Source: Mycolicibacter icosiumassiliensis (GTDB lineage Bacteria > Actinomycetota > Actinomycetes > Mycobacteriales > Mycobacteriaceae). From it: 64,000 nucleotides of DNA. The notes below the pieces were generated by a model, which had not been told where the DNA came from, searched no databases, and saw nothing but the letters and a program-made list of their open reading frames with translations. The position numbers and the translations under genes are program-made. The stretch is taken from NCBI RefSeq assembly GCF_900078685.2, contig NZ_LT546166.1, forward strand, positions 3,718,570 to 3,782,569, in the 5' to 3' direction. Shown here in pieces: positions 1 to 8,569 of the stretch; the first letter of the stretch is position 1, and the number at the start of each line of letters is the position of its first letter.

Positions 1-2
1 GC

Positions 3-671
3 GGGATACCCACCTTCCGCGACGACGAGAAGGGGCTCTGGGCGCAATACGACCCCTACGAGGTCTCCAGCATCGACGGCTGGAATCGGCAGCCGGAACT
101 GGTCTGGGGCTGGTATTCATGGCGCTGCCAGCTGGCCCGCCGCTATGAGCCGAACCTGGGCCACACCGCGATCGCGGATTGGGAACAGCACGCCGACGTC
201 CAGGTCATCACCCAGAACGTCGACAATCTGCACGAGCGCGGCGGCAGCTCCACGGTTCACCATCTGCACGGCCGGATGTTCACCTTCCGGTGCTCGGACT
301 GCGAACAACCGCACGACACGCAGCTGCCAGAGCTGGCTGAGCCCGTGCTCGAAATCATGCCGCCGCAGTGCGAGTGTGGCGGCTTGATTCGCCCCGACGT
401 GGTGTGGTTCGGCGAACAGCTGCCCGAGGAGCCGTGGAACGCCGCAGTCGAGGCCATCGACGCCGCCGATGCGCTGGTCGTGGTCGGCACATCCGGGGTG
501 GTCTATCCGGCGGCCAGCCTGCCCGAACGGGCGCTGGAGCTGGGCAAGACGGTCATCCAGGTGAATCCGGAGCCGACGCCGCTGTCGGAGCGGGCCACGG
601 TGTTCCTGCGCACTACCGCGTCGGCAGCACTGCCCGGAATGGCGCAGCGGTTGCCGTTCCTGCTGGGCTGA
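3..671 (+). CDS. cobB: NAD-dependent protein deacylase, sirtuin family (5' end cut off)
   Basis: Removes acyl groups from protein lysines, consuming NAD. The frame is open from base 3 and begins in the conserved NAD-binding stretch GIPTFR, so the N-terminal Rossmann motif and the start lie outside the window. TQNVDNLHERGG (NAD and ribose binding), the catalytic His in HHLHGRM, a four-Cys zinc site (CSDC and CECG) and the GTSGVVYPAA motif are all visible. A Tyr-x-x-Arg pair in WYSWRCQ is the acyl-pocket signature of class III sirtuins that prefer succinyl or malonyl groups (family knowledge). QNVDN replaces the usual QNVDG. By recollection it matches the position of Rv1151c. Confidence 0.93.
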   Translation, partial: GIPTFRDDEKGLWAQYDPYEVSSIDGWNRQPELVWGWYSWRCQLARRYEPNLGHTAIADWEQHADVQVITQNVDNLHERGGSSTVHHLHGRMFTFRCSDCEQPHDTQLPELAEPVLEIMPPQCECGGLIRPDVVWFGEQLPEEPWNAAVEAIDAADALVVVGTSGVVYPAASLPERALELGKTVIQVNPEPTPLSERATVFLRTTASAALPGMAQRLPFLLG

Positions 672-678
672 CTGGGCT

Positions 679-1317
679 TCAGGCCGGGCGGCTGGCGGAG
701 CCCAGTGCGAACTCCGACACCGGCACCGGGGCCCACGCCGGGAATTGATGCCCGCGTCGCGTTTTACCGACGACGAAGCCGGCAGCGGTGATCATCTGCT
801 CGGTCTCGCGGTGGGTGTGGCAGTTGCCGAACAGTCGGGGCCAGAAGGTGGCGTCGGCCAGCCGTTGCAGTCCGCCCCGCACCCCGGCGCTGGCGACATG
901 CTCGAAGTAGCGCAGCTCGCCGCCCGGCTTGAGCAGTGCGAACAACTGGCGCAGCACCTCTTCGGGACGGTCGACGGAGCACAAGACCAGCGAGCACACG
1001 ATCGCATCGAACGGCTCCCCCGCGGCTAGGCCCTCGACGGTGCTCGCCAGCACGGTGATCGGCACCGGCGCCGCCGCCGCGGCTGAAACGGCGGCATCCC
1101 GCAGCCGGGACTCAGGTTCGGGGGCCACCACTTCGGTCACGGTGTCGGGGTAGAAGCTGAAGTTGCTCCCGGTGCCGGCTCCGACCTCCAGCACACGCCC
1201 GGACAGACCCTCCAGGTTCTCCCGGCGGCGGTCCCGCAACCAGTCGGTCTCACGGCTGGACATGAAAGTCCAGATCCGGGCGAACAGCGGGTTGTCCAGG
1301 GTGTCCGATGAGCTCAT
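679..1317 (-). CDS. class I SAM-dependent methyltransferase
   Basis: Small methyltransferase of 212 residues. The SAM-binding motif I reads VLEVGAGTGSNFSFY near residue 45, followed by an acidic motif II region (VVAPEPESRL) and DAIVCSLVLCSVD as motif IV. LLKPGGELRYFEHV is the usual post-motif strand. The substrate cannot be read from the sequence; such proteins are often annotated as menaquinone or phospholipid methyltransferases. The start at MSSSDTLDN was preferred to a longer open frame because the upstream residues look non-coding. The gene converges on the sirtuin with 7 bases between the stop codons. Confidence 0.82.
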   Translation of the reverse strand: MSSSDTLDNPLFARIWTFMSSRETDWLRDRRRENLEGLSGRVLEVGAGTGSNFSFYPDTVTEVVAPEPESRLRDAAVSAAAAAPVPITVLASTVEGLAAGEPFDAIVCSLVLCSVDRPEEVLRQLFALLKPGGELRYFEHVASAGVRGGLQRLADATFWPRLFGNCHTHRETEQMITAAGFVVGKTRRGHQFPAWAPVPVSEFALGSASRPA

Positions 1318-1485
1318 GGCAGCCACCCTAACCCGACGCCACAGTGACCCGGATTCCACTGGCTCGGGGCAGGCGGACCACGGCTCCAGCACAGGCCCCA
1401 CAAACGCTACCCGCCGGTAGTATTGCCACCATTTCCCGAAACGTGACTCAATGATTCCTTAATAGTGACCAATAGGCTCAGGGTC

Positions 1486-1611
1486 ATGTGGATCGACGAC
1501 TCAAGTGCCGACGTCATCAAGGTCGACTTCGAGGCCCTGTACCACGGCGATTTCCTCGTCGAGGGCGACACCTCGGAGCAGTTCGACGGCTTGCATTCGC
1601 TGGCCAGCTGA
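1486..1611 (+). CDS. small acidic ORF, 41 residues, function unknown
   Basis: An ATG ORF of 41 codons starting MWIDDSSADVIKVDF, with nine Asp and four Glu and no recognised domain. It is isolated between a leftward methyltransferase and a leftward amidohydrolase, after an unusually AT-rich stretch (1430-1485) that could hold its promoter. No clear Shine-Dalgarno sequence is seen. The same frame continues after the TGA for another 24 sense codons to a second TGA ending at 1686, so it could be the front of an interrupted 66-residue gene. Coding status rests only on the isolated open frame and its balanced composition. Confidence 0.35.
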   Translation: MWIDDSSADVIKVDFEALYHGDFLVEGDTSEQFDGLHSLAS

Positions 1612-1672
1612 TTGATCGGCGTCGCGACAGCGGCGCCCTTCAACATGGTGCGGTTGCGCGCAGGTCGCCGCC

Positions 1673-2704
1673 TCAGCTTTGGCTGATCATGCGCGACAGG
1701 GACCGCACAACGTGACGACTGGCTGAGTGCCGCAGCCTCTGCATTACCGGTTGGCGGATCTGAGGGGCACCCACGCCGAACCGAGGAAACAGCTTTAACG
1801 CATTTGTCCGGTCGATCGCATCGCGCCCCGATCGATCCAGACCGGCATACGTCTCCAGACCCGCAGCGAACAATCTTCCGGCAGCGCTCGGCGCGAACGG
1901 CCAGTCCGAGCCGAAGGTGACGTGCCCGGGCCGCGCGAAAGCCAACAGGCTCGGCAGCGCCGCGGCGCTGGATGACAAGGCCGTATCGAAGTAGAAGCTG
2001 GCGAAATCGTCGAGGATGTCGGCTGGACTTCGGCCGGTGTCCGCCGTGATTGCGAGCGCCATCCGATGGCTGGCGTACGGCACGAAGCCCCCGGCGTGGC
2101 TCAACAGGAAGCGGATCTTCGGGTAGCGGCGCCGAATACCGTTGCGCACCAACAAGTAGGCGGCTCGGGTGGTATCCAACAGGAAGTCGGCGGCGAACGG
2201 GGCGACCCCGGGTATAACCGGTCCGGGCAGGTCGGCGGGGTGAATGAACACGACGGCCGCGCGCTCATCCAGTGCGGTGAACAGTTCGTCCTGCCCGTCT
2301 TGGCCCAGGTAGACGCCGGCACTGTTGGCCAGCAGCACCACGCCGTCGGCCTTGAGCTCGTCGAGTGCGCGGATGGCTTCGGCTACCGACTCCCCCAGAT
2401 GCGGCATCGGGATGGTGGCGAAGAAGCCGAACCGGCCGGGGTGATCCACGACCAGTTGCGCGGTGTAGTCGTTGAGGTCACGCGCCAGCGCGGCGGCGTC
2501 AGCCACGGCCGGCAAAAAAGTGGTGCCGGGGGTGGACACCGACAAGATGGCGGTGCCGATGTCGAGGTCAGCCATGGTCTGCAGCGACGCTTCCGGGCTC
2601 CAGTCCGGTAGCGCCCTTCCGCCGGCTTCGTCGATGCCGGCTTTCCGCAGGGCTGTGCGGTAGTTGGGTGGGATCAGGTGGTGGTGAGTGTCGATGCGCA
2701 GCAT
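1673..2704 (-). CDS. amidohydrolase-family decarboxylase or hydrolase (ACMSD-like)
   Basis: Metal-dependent TIM-barrel protein of 343 residues in the amidohydrolase-2 (ACMSD-like) family, whose members decarboxylate aromatic or muconate acids or hydrolyse C-C bonds. IDTHHHLIPP at residue 4 gives the His-x-His metal ligands. VVFIHPAD, FLLSHAGG and FGSDWPF supply the later His and Asp ligands. The start MLRIDTHHH follows AGGAGGCGGAC. It is the last gene of the leftward operon, 10 bases after the dioxygenase, and probably acts on a carboxylated intermediate of the same pathway. Relatives such as 6-methylsalicylate decarboxylase have a similar N-terminus. The substrate is inferred only. Confidence 0.82.
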   Translation of the reverse strand: MLRIDTHHHLIPPNYRTALRKAGIDEAGGRALPDWSPEASLQTMADLDIGTAILSVSTPGTTFLPAVADAAALARDLNDYTAQLVVDHPGRFGFFATIPMPHLGESVAEAIRALDELKADGVVLLANSAGVYLGQDGQDELFTALDERAAVVFIHPADLPGPVIPGVAPFAADFLLDTTRAAYLLVRNGIRRRYPKIRFLLSHAGGFVPYASHRMALAITADTGRSPADILDDFASFYFDTALSSSAAALPSLLAFARPGHVTFGSDWPFAPSAAGRLFAAGLETYAGLDRSGRDAIDRTNALKLFPRFGVGAPQIRQPVMQRLRHSASRHVVRSLSRMISQS

Positions 2705-2714
2705 GTCCGCCTCC

Positions 2715-3713
2715 TCATTGACTGTCGGGGATACCGGCGCCGGATAGGGCCGCAACCGTGTCTTCGTGGTGCCGTAGCGACGCTGCCGCGGCCTTGAACT
2801 GTGCGAGCTTGCCGATGATGGTCTGCCCCTCGGGAGTGTGTCCCCAGATGCTGATGCCCTGATGGGTCGTCGGCTCCCAGGTGTTCTCGTCTACGACGAT
2901 GGGGTTCCAGCCCACTTCCCACTCGAAGCCCGACGGGGTCCTCGCGTAGTAGGACAGTTCGCGGTCGTTGGTGTGCTGTCCGACGCCCAGTGCCATGTCG
3001 AAGCCAAGTTCCTTGACGCGTTGGTAGGAGGCGGTCATGTCGTCGAGGTCGGCGACCTGGATGTTGAGGTGTTGGATACGCGTGCGGATCGGGTTGATCG
3101 GCAGGCGATTCACCGCGGCGATCGCCACCGAGTGATGCCGCTGGTTGACCCGCAGGAACCGGATCTTGAACTTGATGCCGCTGATCGTTTCGTCGATGAA
3201 ATCGCTGAGGCGGGCGTCGAAGACGGTGTTGAAGTAGCCGCGTACTTGGTGCGGCTTTGTCGTCGTGATCGCGACGTGCCCCATCCCGGCGTCACCGGTG
3301 ACGAATCCGCCGCGTACCCGCAGGTCCAGGGGCGAGGGGCTGGTCGAGGCGCGGACGAAGATCTCCTGGGTCAGCCCGTTGGGGCCGGGGAACCACACCA
3401 GTCGTTCGACGCCGCGCAGCGCGGCCTGCTCCGCTGTCCCCTCGGTGATCGGGACGCCATGCCCGGTGACCCGGGAGAGGATTTCATCGAAGCTGCCGTG
3501 GTCGTCGAGTTGCCACCCGAGGGCGGTGACGTCCTCGCTCGCGCCGCGCTGTAGCAGGAACCGGCAGTCGTGGTCGTCGAGGCGGAAGCGCATCACGTCG
3601 GGCAGGGTGTCGTCCACGTGCATGCCGATGGCGTCGCCCCCGAAACGGCGCCAGTCGGCGAACTTGGCGGTCTCGACGACCACGTAACCGAGGTGGACTT
3701 TGCCGAAGATCAT
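2715..3713 (-). CDS. type I extradiol ring-cleavage dioxygenase (VOC fold)
   Basis: Fe(II)-dependent meta-cleavage of a catechol-type substrate is the expected reaction. The 332-residue protein has the two tandem VOC domains typical of 2,3-dihydroxybiphenyl 1,2-dioxygenases. The C-terminal domain carries the metal ligands His (GHVAITT), His (QHLNIQVADLDD) and Glu (SGFEWEVGW). The catalytic His and Tyr region (HHSVA and LSYYARTPSGFEWE) is also present. Its start ATGA overlaps the end of the hydrolase gene, so translation is coupled. The exact ring substrate cannot be read from the sequence. Confidence 0.9.
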   Translation of the reverse strand: MIFGKVHLGYVVVETAKFADWRRFGGDAIGMHVDDTLPDVMRFRLDDHDCRFLLQRGASEDVTALGWQLDDHGSFDEILSRVTGHGVPITEGTAEQAALRGVERLVWFPGPNGLTQEIFVRASTSPSPLDLRVRGGFVTGDAGMGHVAITTTKPHQVRGYFNTVFDARLSDFIDETISGIKFKIRFLRVNQRHHSVAIAAVNRLPINPIRTRIQHLNIQVADLDDMTASYQRVKELGFDMALGVGQHTNDRELSYYARTPSGFEWEVGWNPIVVDENTWEPTTHQGISIWGHTPEGQTIIGKLAQFKAAAASLRHHEDTVAALSGAGIPDSQ

Positions 3714-4579
3714 TGCTCGAACACCGAGGGCGCGCTGAGGAATTCGGTGACCAGCTGGTTGAACAGCTCAGCACGTTCCCACTGCATCCAGTGGCCGGTG
3801 CGCGAGGTCATTACCAGCTCGGCATTGGGCATCATGTTTAGCAGCATCGGCCCGCCGGCGGGCTTGTTGACCTTGTCGTCGCGGCCCCAGAGCACCAGGG
3901 TCGGTGTTTGCAGGCTTCGAAGCCGGCTGTCGCGAGTGAGGTCCATGCGCCACAGCGTGCGCAGCGCCATCGGTCCGGACGGCCGGCGCAGCGGCGGGTT
4001 GGCCACCACCTCCGGGTCGATGGAGGCCTGATACCGCAGGTCGATCAGGTCGTCGGGGACCGCGGCGCCGTCGTAGACCAGGTAGGTGCGGATGAAGCTG
4101 GCGAGTTTGTCGCGGCTGGGGCCGTCGCCGCCGTAGTAAGCGAGCAGGGCATTGAGCCCGGCGGTCGGCGCGCCGCGGGTGGTCCCGATCCCGCCGGGGC
4201 CCATCAGCACCAGCTTGCCGACTCGCGCCGGGGTGTCCAGGGCCAGCCGCAGCGCGCACGCCCCGCCGTAGGAGTTGCCGACCAGATGTGCGGTATCGAG
4301 CCCGAGTTCGTCGAGCAGGCCGCGGATCATGCCGGCGAGGCCGCCGAACGGGTCGCGTTGATCCACCTCCTTGACCGAGCGGCCGTAGCCGGGCATGTCC
4401 GGGACGATGACCCGGAAGTGCTGCGCCAGCGCGTCGATGTTGCGGGAGTAGTTGGACACTCCGGAGGCGCCCGGTCCCCCGCCGTGCAGCAGCACTGCCG
4501 CGGGGCCGGCACCGGCTTCGGCGAAAAAGATCGGCCTTCCGGCGACGGTGACGGTGCGTTCGGTCAGTGCGGTGGTCAT
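3710..4579 (-). CDS. alpha/beta hydrolase, meta-cleavage product (C-C) hydrolase
   Basis: Hydrolyses the C-C bond of the ring-opened dienoate in meta-cleavage pathways (MhpC, BphD and HsaD class). The 289-residue protein has LLHGGGPGASG (oxyanion hole), the nucleophile elbow GNSYGG around residue 117, LVLWGRDDKVNKP with the catalytic Asp region, and RTGHWMQWE with the catalytic His. The HGGGPGASG signature is characteristic of this hydrolase subfamily. The gene overlaps the hydroxylase upstream and the dioxygenase downstream by 4 bases each, so the three should be produced together. Confidence 0.9.
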   Translation of the reverse strand: MTTALTERTVTVAGRPIFFAEAGAGPAAVLLHGGGPGASGVSNYSRNIDALAQHFRVIVPDMPGYGRSVKEVDQRDPFGGLAGMIRGLLDELGLDTAHLVGNSYGGACALRLALDTPARVGKLVLMGPGGIGTTRGAPTAGLNALLAYYGGDGPSRDKLASFIRTYLVYDGAAVPDDLIDLRYQASIDPEVVANPPLRRPSGPMALRTLWRMDLTRDSRLRSLQTPTLVLWGRDDKVNKPAGGPMLLNMMPNAELVMTSRTGHWMQWERAELFNQLVTEFLSAPSVFEQ

Positions 4580-6102
4580 GCGGTGACTCCAGTCGGGATA
4601 GGGGCGAGCCCGGCGGGCGGCGCCGGGAGGGATTGTCCGGATTTGGCTGCGGCATAGACGAATCCGTCGGGGCGTAGGACCACGGTGCTCGCCTTCCTGG
4701 CTCGCAGCCAGTGCAGCAGGGAGGGTTCGTCGATCTGGATCACCGGCACGCCCAGCTCAGTCCACCCGGTGGTGCCCGCGGGCACCGCACCGGCGTGCAC
4801 GATCGCCCACCGTCCCCCGAGGATGTCGTCGAGTCGAACGGTCGCGCCGTGGTCGTCGGTCACCCACGGCTGCGGGATCTGCCACCCGACCGCGCGGCGC
4901 CCACCGGCGGCGAAGAACCCGTCGGCGTATCGGGCGTCGGGAATCCACATCAGTTTCTGGGACCGGGCATTCAGCCCGGGTATCCGCGACAGGGCGCGCA
5001 ACACATGGTTGCGAACGGCGGCGAGGGCCGGGTTGCGTTCGGTGATGATCCGGCCCACCATGCATGCCCGGCGGGTGGTTTCGGTGACGTGCGGTTTGCG
5101 CTCGGTTTCATACGAGTCCAGCAGCGACTCCGGGGCCTGGCCGTTGATGACGGCCGCGAGTTTCCAGCACAGGTTGGCCGCGTCACGCACTCCGGCCGAC
5201 ATGCCCTGGCCGATCCAGGGCGGCATGGCGTGGGCGGCGTCGCCGGCCAGGAATATCCGTCCCACCCGCCAGCGGTCGGCGGTCCGAACGTGGTGGCTGT
5301 AGATCACCGCCCGCAGAATCTTGACGTGTTCAGCAGTGATGCCCTGGTCGCCCAGCACCTTCCAGATCTCGGTTTCGTCGAGCAGGGTCCGCTCGTCTTC
5401 GCACGCGCGCGCCGGGTACTCCCAGCGGTGGTGACCCAGCGGTGTGGGGCAGTCGACGGTGGGGCGGGCCGGGTTGCAGTGAAACCGCAACCGGTCATAG
5501 CCGTCCCAGGTGTTGAGCACCTTGGTGTCGATGACAACCCACCGTTCGCTGTATGTCCGCCCGGCGTAACCGACGCCCAACTGTCCACGAGTGGGCGACG
5601 ACCCGCCGTCGGCCGCGATCACGTACGACGCCCGCACTCGCTTGATCGTGTCGCTGCGCAGGTCGACCAGCATGAGCTCGACCTCGTTGTCTATCGGCAG
5701 CACCCGCAAGCATTCGTGTTCCAGGAGGATGTCGACGTCGGCGAACCGCTGCACGCCCTCGCGCAGCACGCGATCGACCGCGGGCTGGTAGAGGAACTGT
5801 TGAGGCGGATGCCCGGCCCCTCGGGGTGCGATTTTCAGATCGATGAAAGGCACCCCCTTGGCGTCGACGAAGTTCAGCGGCCGGTCCGGAAGCATGTCTT
5901 GCTGCAGCCGCTCCGCCAGGCCGACGGACTGCCAGATCCGCATGACCTCATCGTCGGTCGAGATCGCCCGCGCACGGCCGTAGATGTCGGGATCACGTTC
6001 GACGACAAGCACTTTGAGGCCAAGTTGACCCAAGAGGTTCGCGGCGGTGGCGCCGGTCGGCCCGTAGCCGATAACCGCCACGTCATAGCTGGTTGTGGTC
6101 AC
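4576..6102 (-). CDS. FAD-dependent aromatic hydroxylase (MhpA-like)
   Basis: Class A flavoprotein monooxygenase that would insert an ortho hydroxyl into a phenolic substrate, making the catechol for ring cleavage. The Rossmann motif VIGYGPTGA starts near residue 10, and the second FAD motif RIFLAGDAAHAMPP lies near residue 290. A C-terminal thioredoxin-like domain (about 400-508) matches the MhpA and PheA layout. I chose GTG at 6102 because GAGGGTGAAAATC places a ribosome site before it; GTG at 6111 would add three residues. It is the first gene of the leftward operon, facing a TetR gene across two palindromic operators. Confidence 0.88.
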   Translation of the reverse strand: MTTTSYDVAVIGYGPTGATAANLLGQLGLKVLVVERDPDIYGRARAISTDDEVMRIWQSVGLAERLQQDMLPDRPLNFVDAKGVPFIDLKIAPRGAGHPPQQFLYQPAVDRVLREGVQRFADVDILLEHECLRVLPIDNEVELMLVDLRSDTIKRVRASYVIAADGGSSPTRGQLGVGYAGRTYSERWVVIDTKVLNTWDGYDRLRFHCNPARPTVDCPTPLGHHRWEYPARACEDERTLLDETEIWKVLGDQGITAEHVKILRAVIYSHHVRTADRWRVGRIFLAGDAAHAMPPWIGQGMSAGVRDAANLCWKLAAVINGQAPESLLDSYETERKPHVTETTRRACMVGRIITERNPALAAVRNHVLRALSRIPGLNARSQKLMWIPDARYADGFFAAGGRRAVGWQIPQPWVTDDHGATVRLDDILGGRWAIVHAGAVPAGTTGWTELGVPVIQIDEPSLLHWLRARKASTVVLRPDGFVYAAAKSGQSLPAPPAGLAPIPTGVTA

Positions 6103-6132
6103 GATTTTCACCCTCGCCGTCGAAGACTTGTT

Positions 6133-6150
6133 CCGTAGTGATCGCTACGG
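6133..6150. promoter_or_regulatory. TetR operator 1, imperfect 18-bp palindrome
   Basis: CCGTAGTGATCGCTACGG is an inverted repeat with one mismatched pair. It lies between the divergent hydroxylase and TetR genes, and its centre is 20 bp from that of operator 2, about two helical turns. The shared core GTAGTGATC suggests the same regulator binds both. Confidence 0.7.
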
Positions 6151-6153
6151 TAA

Positions 6154-6169
6154 TGTAGTGATCACTACA
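6154..6169. promoter_or_regulatory. TetR operator 2, perfect 16-bp palindrome
   Basis: TGTAGTGATCACTACA equals its own reverse complement. It lies 26 bases before the TetR start and probably blocks both divergent promoters until a pathway intermediate binds the regulator. The link to the adjacent TetR gene is inferred from position. Confidence 0.75.
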
Positions 6170-6194
6170 GAGTCAAGACTTCACCGCGAGGAGA

Positions 6195-6833
6195 ATGCAG
6201 ATGGCAGGGAAAGCCCAGCCGGACCGGCGCACGCGGGCCGACGGTGAACTGTCGAGGGAACGCATCCTTGACGCCGCCACCGAGATCTCCGCCGAGCGCG
6301 GCTACGAGGGCACCAGCATCGCGCTGGTCAGCCAGAAGTGCGGCCTGCCGGCCAGCTCCATCTACTGGCACTTCAAGAACAAGGACGACCTGATCGCGGC
6401 GGTGATCGAGCGCAGTTTCGGCACCTGGTTGACCGCTTGGCAGGTTCCCGACGAAGGCGCCGCGCGTGAACGCGTGCAGGGCTTGGCGATACAGATTGCG
6501 AAAGCCCTGTTGAATTCCCCCGACTTCATCCGCCTGGGGCTGATGTTGGCGCTGGAGCGCCGGCCGGTCGAAGCGCGGGCGCGCGCGATGTTCATCGCCG
6601 CCCGAACGCAGACCTACCATCAGTTGACCGAAGCGTTGCGCGACCTCACCCCCGAGCTCACCGACGCACAGTTGCACCAGCTGGTCACCTATGCGATCGC
6701 CGGCGCCGACGGTCTGTTCATCGCCAAGGAGGTCGGCGGTGACGCCGTGGATCTTCTCGAATTGTTCTCACTACATGCCCACGCCCTGTACGACTCTGCG
6801 ATTCGGCTGATATCTGAGAACGCCGGCCAATGA
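6195..6833 (+). CDS. TetR-family transcriptional regulator of the meta-cleavage cluster
   Basis: 212-residue TetR protein. The N-terminal helix-turn-helix spans about residues 20-65 (RERILDAATEISAERGYEGTS followed by ALVSQKCGLPASSIYWHFKNK). The C-terminal part is the variable ligand domain. It is first in the rightward operon, and the hydratase start overlaps its stop (ATGA), so regulator and enzymes are coupled. Two palindromes upstream (6133-6169) are the likely operators and would let it control both directions and itself. ATG at 6201 is a possible alternative start. GAGGAGAATGCAG precedes the chosen region. Confidence 0.9.
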   Translation: MQMAGKAQPDRRTRADGELSRERILDAATEISAERGYEGTSIALVSQKCGLPASSIYWHFKNKDDLIAAVIERSFGTWLTAWQVPDEGAARERVQGLAIQIAKALLNSPDFIRLGLMLALERRPVEARARAMFIAARTQTYHQLTEALRDLTPELTDAQLHQLVTYAIAGADGLFIAKEVGGDAVDLLELFSLHAHALYDSAIRLISENAGQ

Positions 6834-7618
6834 CACTGACACCCAACATGATCCGCGAGGCAGCTGGCCTGCTGCATGCCGCCCAGACCGAGCGGGCGCC
6901 GATCACGCCGCTCACCGAGCGCTATCCCGGCCTGGACGTCGCGGGGGCCTACGCGATCCAGCAGGTCAATCTGTCCCGCCGACTGGCCACCGGCCGCACC
7001 CTGGTGGGCCACAAGATCGGGTTGACCTCCGCGCCGATGCAAACCCTGCTCGGTGTCGACGAACCCGACTTCGGCTACATCCTCGACGACATGGTGCTGG
7101 CCGACGGGTGCGTCACCCCGGTCGCCGGCTTCTGCGCACCTCGGGTCGAACCCGAAGTCGCCTTCCTGTTGTGCGCGCCGCTGCGAGGGCCCGGGGTCAC
7201 CGTCGCCGATGTCCGCGCCGCGACCGAAGCGGTTGCCGTCGCGTTGGAGATCGTCGACAGCCGCATTGCCGACTGGAAGCTCACCCTGCCGGATACCGTC
7301 GCCGACAACGCCAGCTCGGGTGCCGTGGTGCTCGGCGACTGGACACCCTACGGCGACGCCCTCGATCTGGCCGGTGCGCAGGCATCGTTGCAACTCAACG
7401 GAGCCGAGATCGATTCCGGGATGGGCTCGGCAGTCATGGGCGACCCGGCCGCCGCCGTGGCCTGGCTCGCCAACGCCTTGGCCCCGTTCGACATCGAGAT
7501 CGCACCGGGCCAATTCATCATGTCCGGGTCGTTCACCACGGCAGCGTTCGTTCATCCCGGTGACACCGCCACCGCGACCATCAGCGGCCTGGGCACCGTG
7601 TCACTGAGCTTCGCCTAG
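6830..7618 (+). CDS. 2-hydroxypenta-2,4-dienoate hydratase (MhpD/HsaE-like)
   Basis: Adds water to 2-hydroxypenta-2,4-dienoate to give 4-hydroxy-2-oxovalerate, the step after C-C hydrolysis. The 262 residues match the family length. GHKIGLTS near residue 60, EPEVAFLL (acidic metal ligands) near residue 105, IVDSRIADW and DNASSGAVVLG are typical of 2-keto-4-pentenoate hydratases, a branch of the FAH superfamily. The gene overlaps the TetR stop and lies 9 bases before the dehydrogenase, within a coherent hydratase-dehydrogenase-aldolase operon. Confidence 0.92.
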   Translation: MTLTPNMIREAAGLLHAAQTERAPITPLTERYPGLDVAGAYAIQQVNLSRRLATGRTLVGHKIGLTSAPMQTLLGVDEPDFGYILDDMVLADGCVTPVAGFCAPRVEPEVAFLLCAPLRGPGVTVADVRAATEAVAVALEIVDSRIADWKLTLPDTVADNASSGAVVLGDWTPYGDALDLAGAQASLQLNGAEIDSGMGSAVMGDPAAAVAWLANALAPFDIEIAPGQFIMSGSFTTAAFVHPGDTATATISGLGTVSLSFA

Positions 7619-7627
7619 AGGAGAGTC

Positions 7628-8569
7628 GTGACATCGCAACCGATCTGGCCGGTGGCCATCCTCGGGTCAGGCAATATCGGCACCGACCTGATGATCAAGA
7701 TCCAACGCGACCGTGACCGGGCCCCGCTGAGGATGGCCGCCATGGTCGGCGTCGATCCGGATTCCGACGGCCTGGCCCGCGCCGCCCAGCTGGGGGTGCC
7801 GACCACCGCCCGTGGTGTCGACGGCCTGCTGGCCATTCCGGAGTTCGCCGATATCAAACTGGTTTTCGACGCCACCTCCGCCGACGCGCACCGCGCCAAC
7901 TGGGCCAAGCTCGCCGCCACCGGCGTACGCATGGTCGACCTCACCCCCGCCGCAATCGGGCCGTACTGCGTGCCGGTGGTCAACCTCGACGACCACCTCG
8001 ACGCACCCAACCTCAACATGGTCACCTGCGGCGGGCAGGCCACCGTGCCGATCGTCGCCGCAGTTGCCCGGTCCGGCATCGTGTCCTACGCCGAGATCGT
8101 GTCATCCATCTCCTCGAAATCCGCCGGGCCCGGCACCCGCGCCAACATCGATGAATTCATCGAAACCACCACGCGCGCTTTGCACGTCGTCGGAGGAGCC
8201 GAGCGCGGCAAGGCGGTCATGGTGCTCAACCCGGCCGATCCGCCGGTGTTGATGCGCAACACGGTGTATTGCCTGGTCGACGGGGACACCGATCATCGGC
8301 GAATCGAGGACGACGTACGGGCGATGGTCGAGCGCGTCAACGACTACGTCCCCGGCTACCGGCTCAAGCAGCGAATCCAGTTCGAGGCGTTCGGTTCCGA
8401 CAATCCGCTGTATATCCCCGAGACCGGCAAGTTCATCGGCACCCGGGTCACCGTGCTGCTCGAGATCGCCGGTGCCGCAGACTATCTGCCGGCCTACGCC
8501 GGCAACCTCGACATCATGACCTCGGCGGCCAAGGCCACCGCCGAACGCATCGCGGGGGCCGCAGCATGA
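7628..8569 (+). CDS. acetaldehyde dehydrogenase, CoA-acylating (MhpF/HsaG-like)
   Basis: Oxidises acetaldehyde, or propanal for longer side chains, to the acyl-CoA with NAD. Its partner is the aldolase encoded next, with which such enzymes channel the aldehyde. The 313-residue protein starts with the NAD-binding AILGSGNIGTDL. The catalytic Cys is in MVTCGGQATVPIV near residue 130, and GPGTRANIDEF follows. The GTG start is preceded by GAGGAGAGTC. The aldolase ATG overlaps its stop by 4 bases. Confidence 0.95.
   Translation: MTSQPIWPVAILGSGNIGTDLMIKIQRDRDRAPLRMAAMVGVDPDSDGLARAAQLGVPTTARGVDGLLAIPEFADIKLVFDATSADAHRANWAKLAATGVRMVDLTPAAIGPYCVPVVNLDDHLDAPNLNMVTCGGQATVPIVAAVARSGIVSYAEIVSSISSKSAGPGTRANIDEFIETTTRALHVVGGAERGKAVMVLNPADPPVLMRNTVYCLVDGDTDHRRIEDDVRAMVERVNDYVPGYRLKQRIQFEAFGSDNPLYIPETGKFIGTRVTVLLEIAGAADYLPAYAGNLDIMTSAAKATAERIAGAAA

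Noticed and set aside
1609..1611. TGA at the end of the mini-ORF as a selenocysteine codon
   Set aside because: No SECIS-like hairpin is evident directly after it, and no selenoprotein family motif (for example Cys-x-x-Sec) surrounds it.
4711..6138. 475-codon plus-strand frame opposite the flavin hydroxylase
   Set aside because: Composition is that of an antisense shadow; the minus-strand gene has clear FAD motifs.
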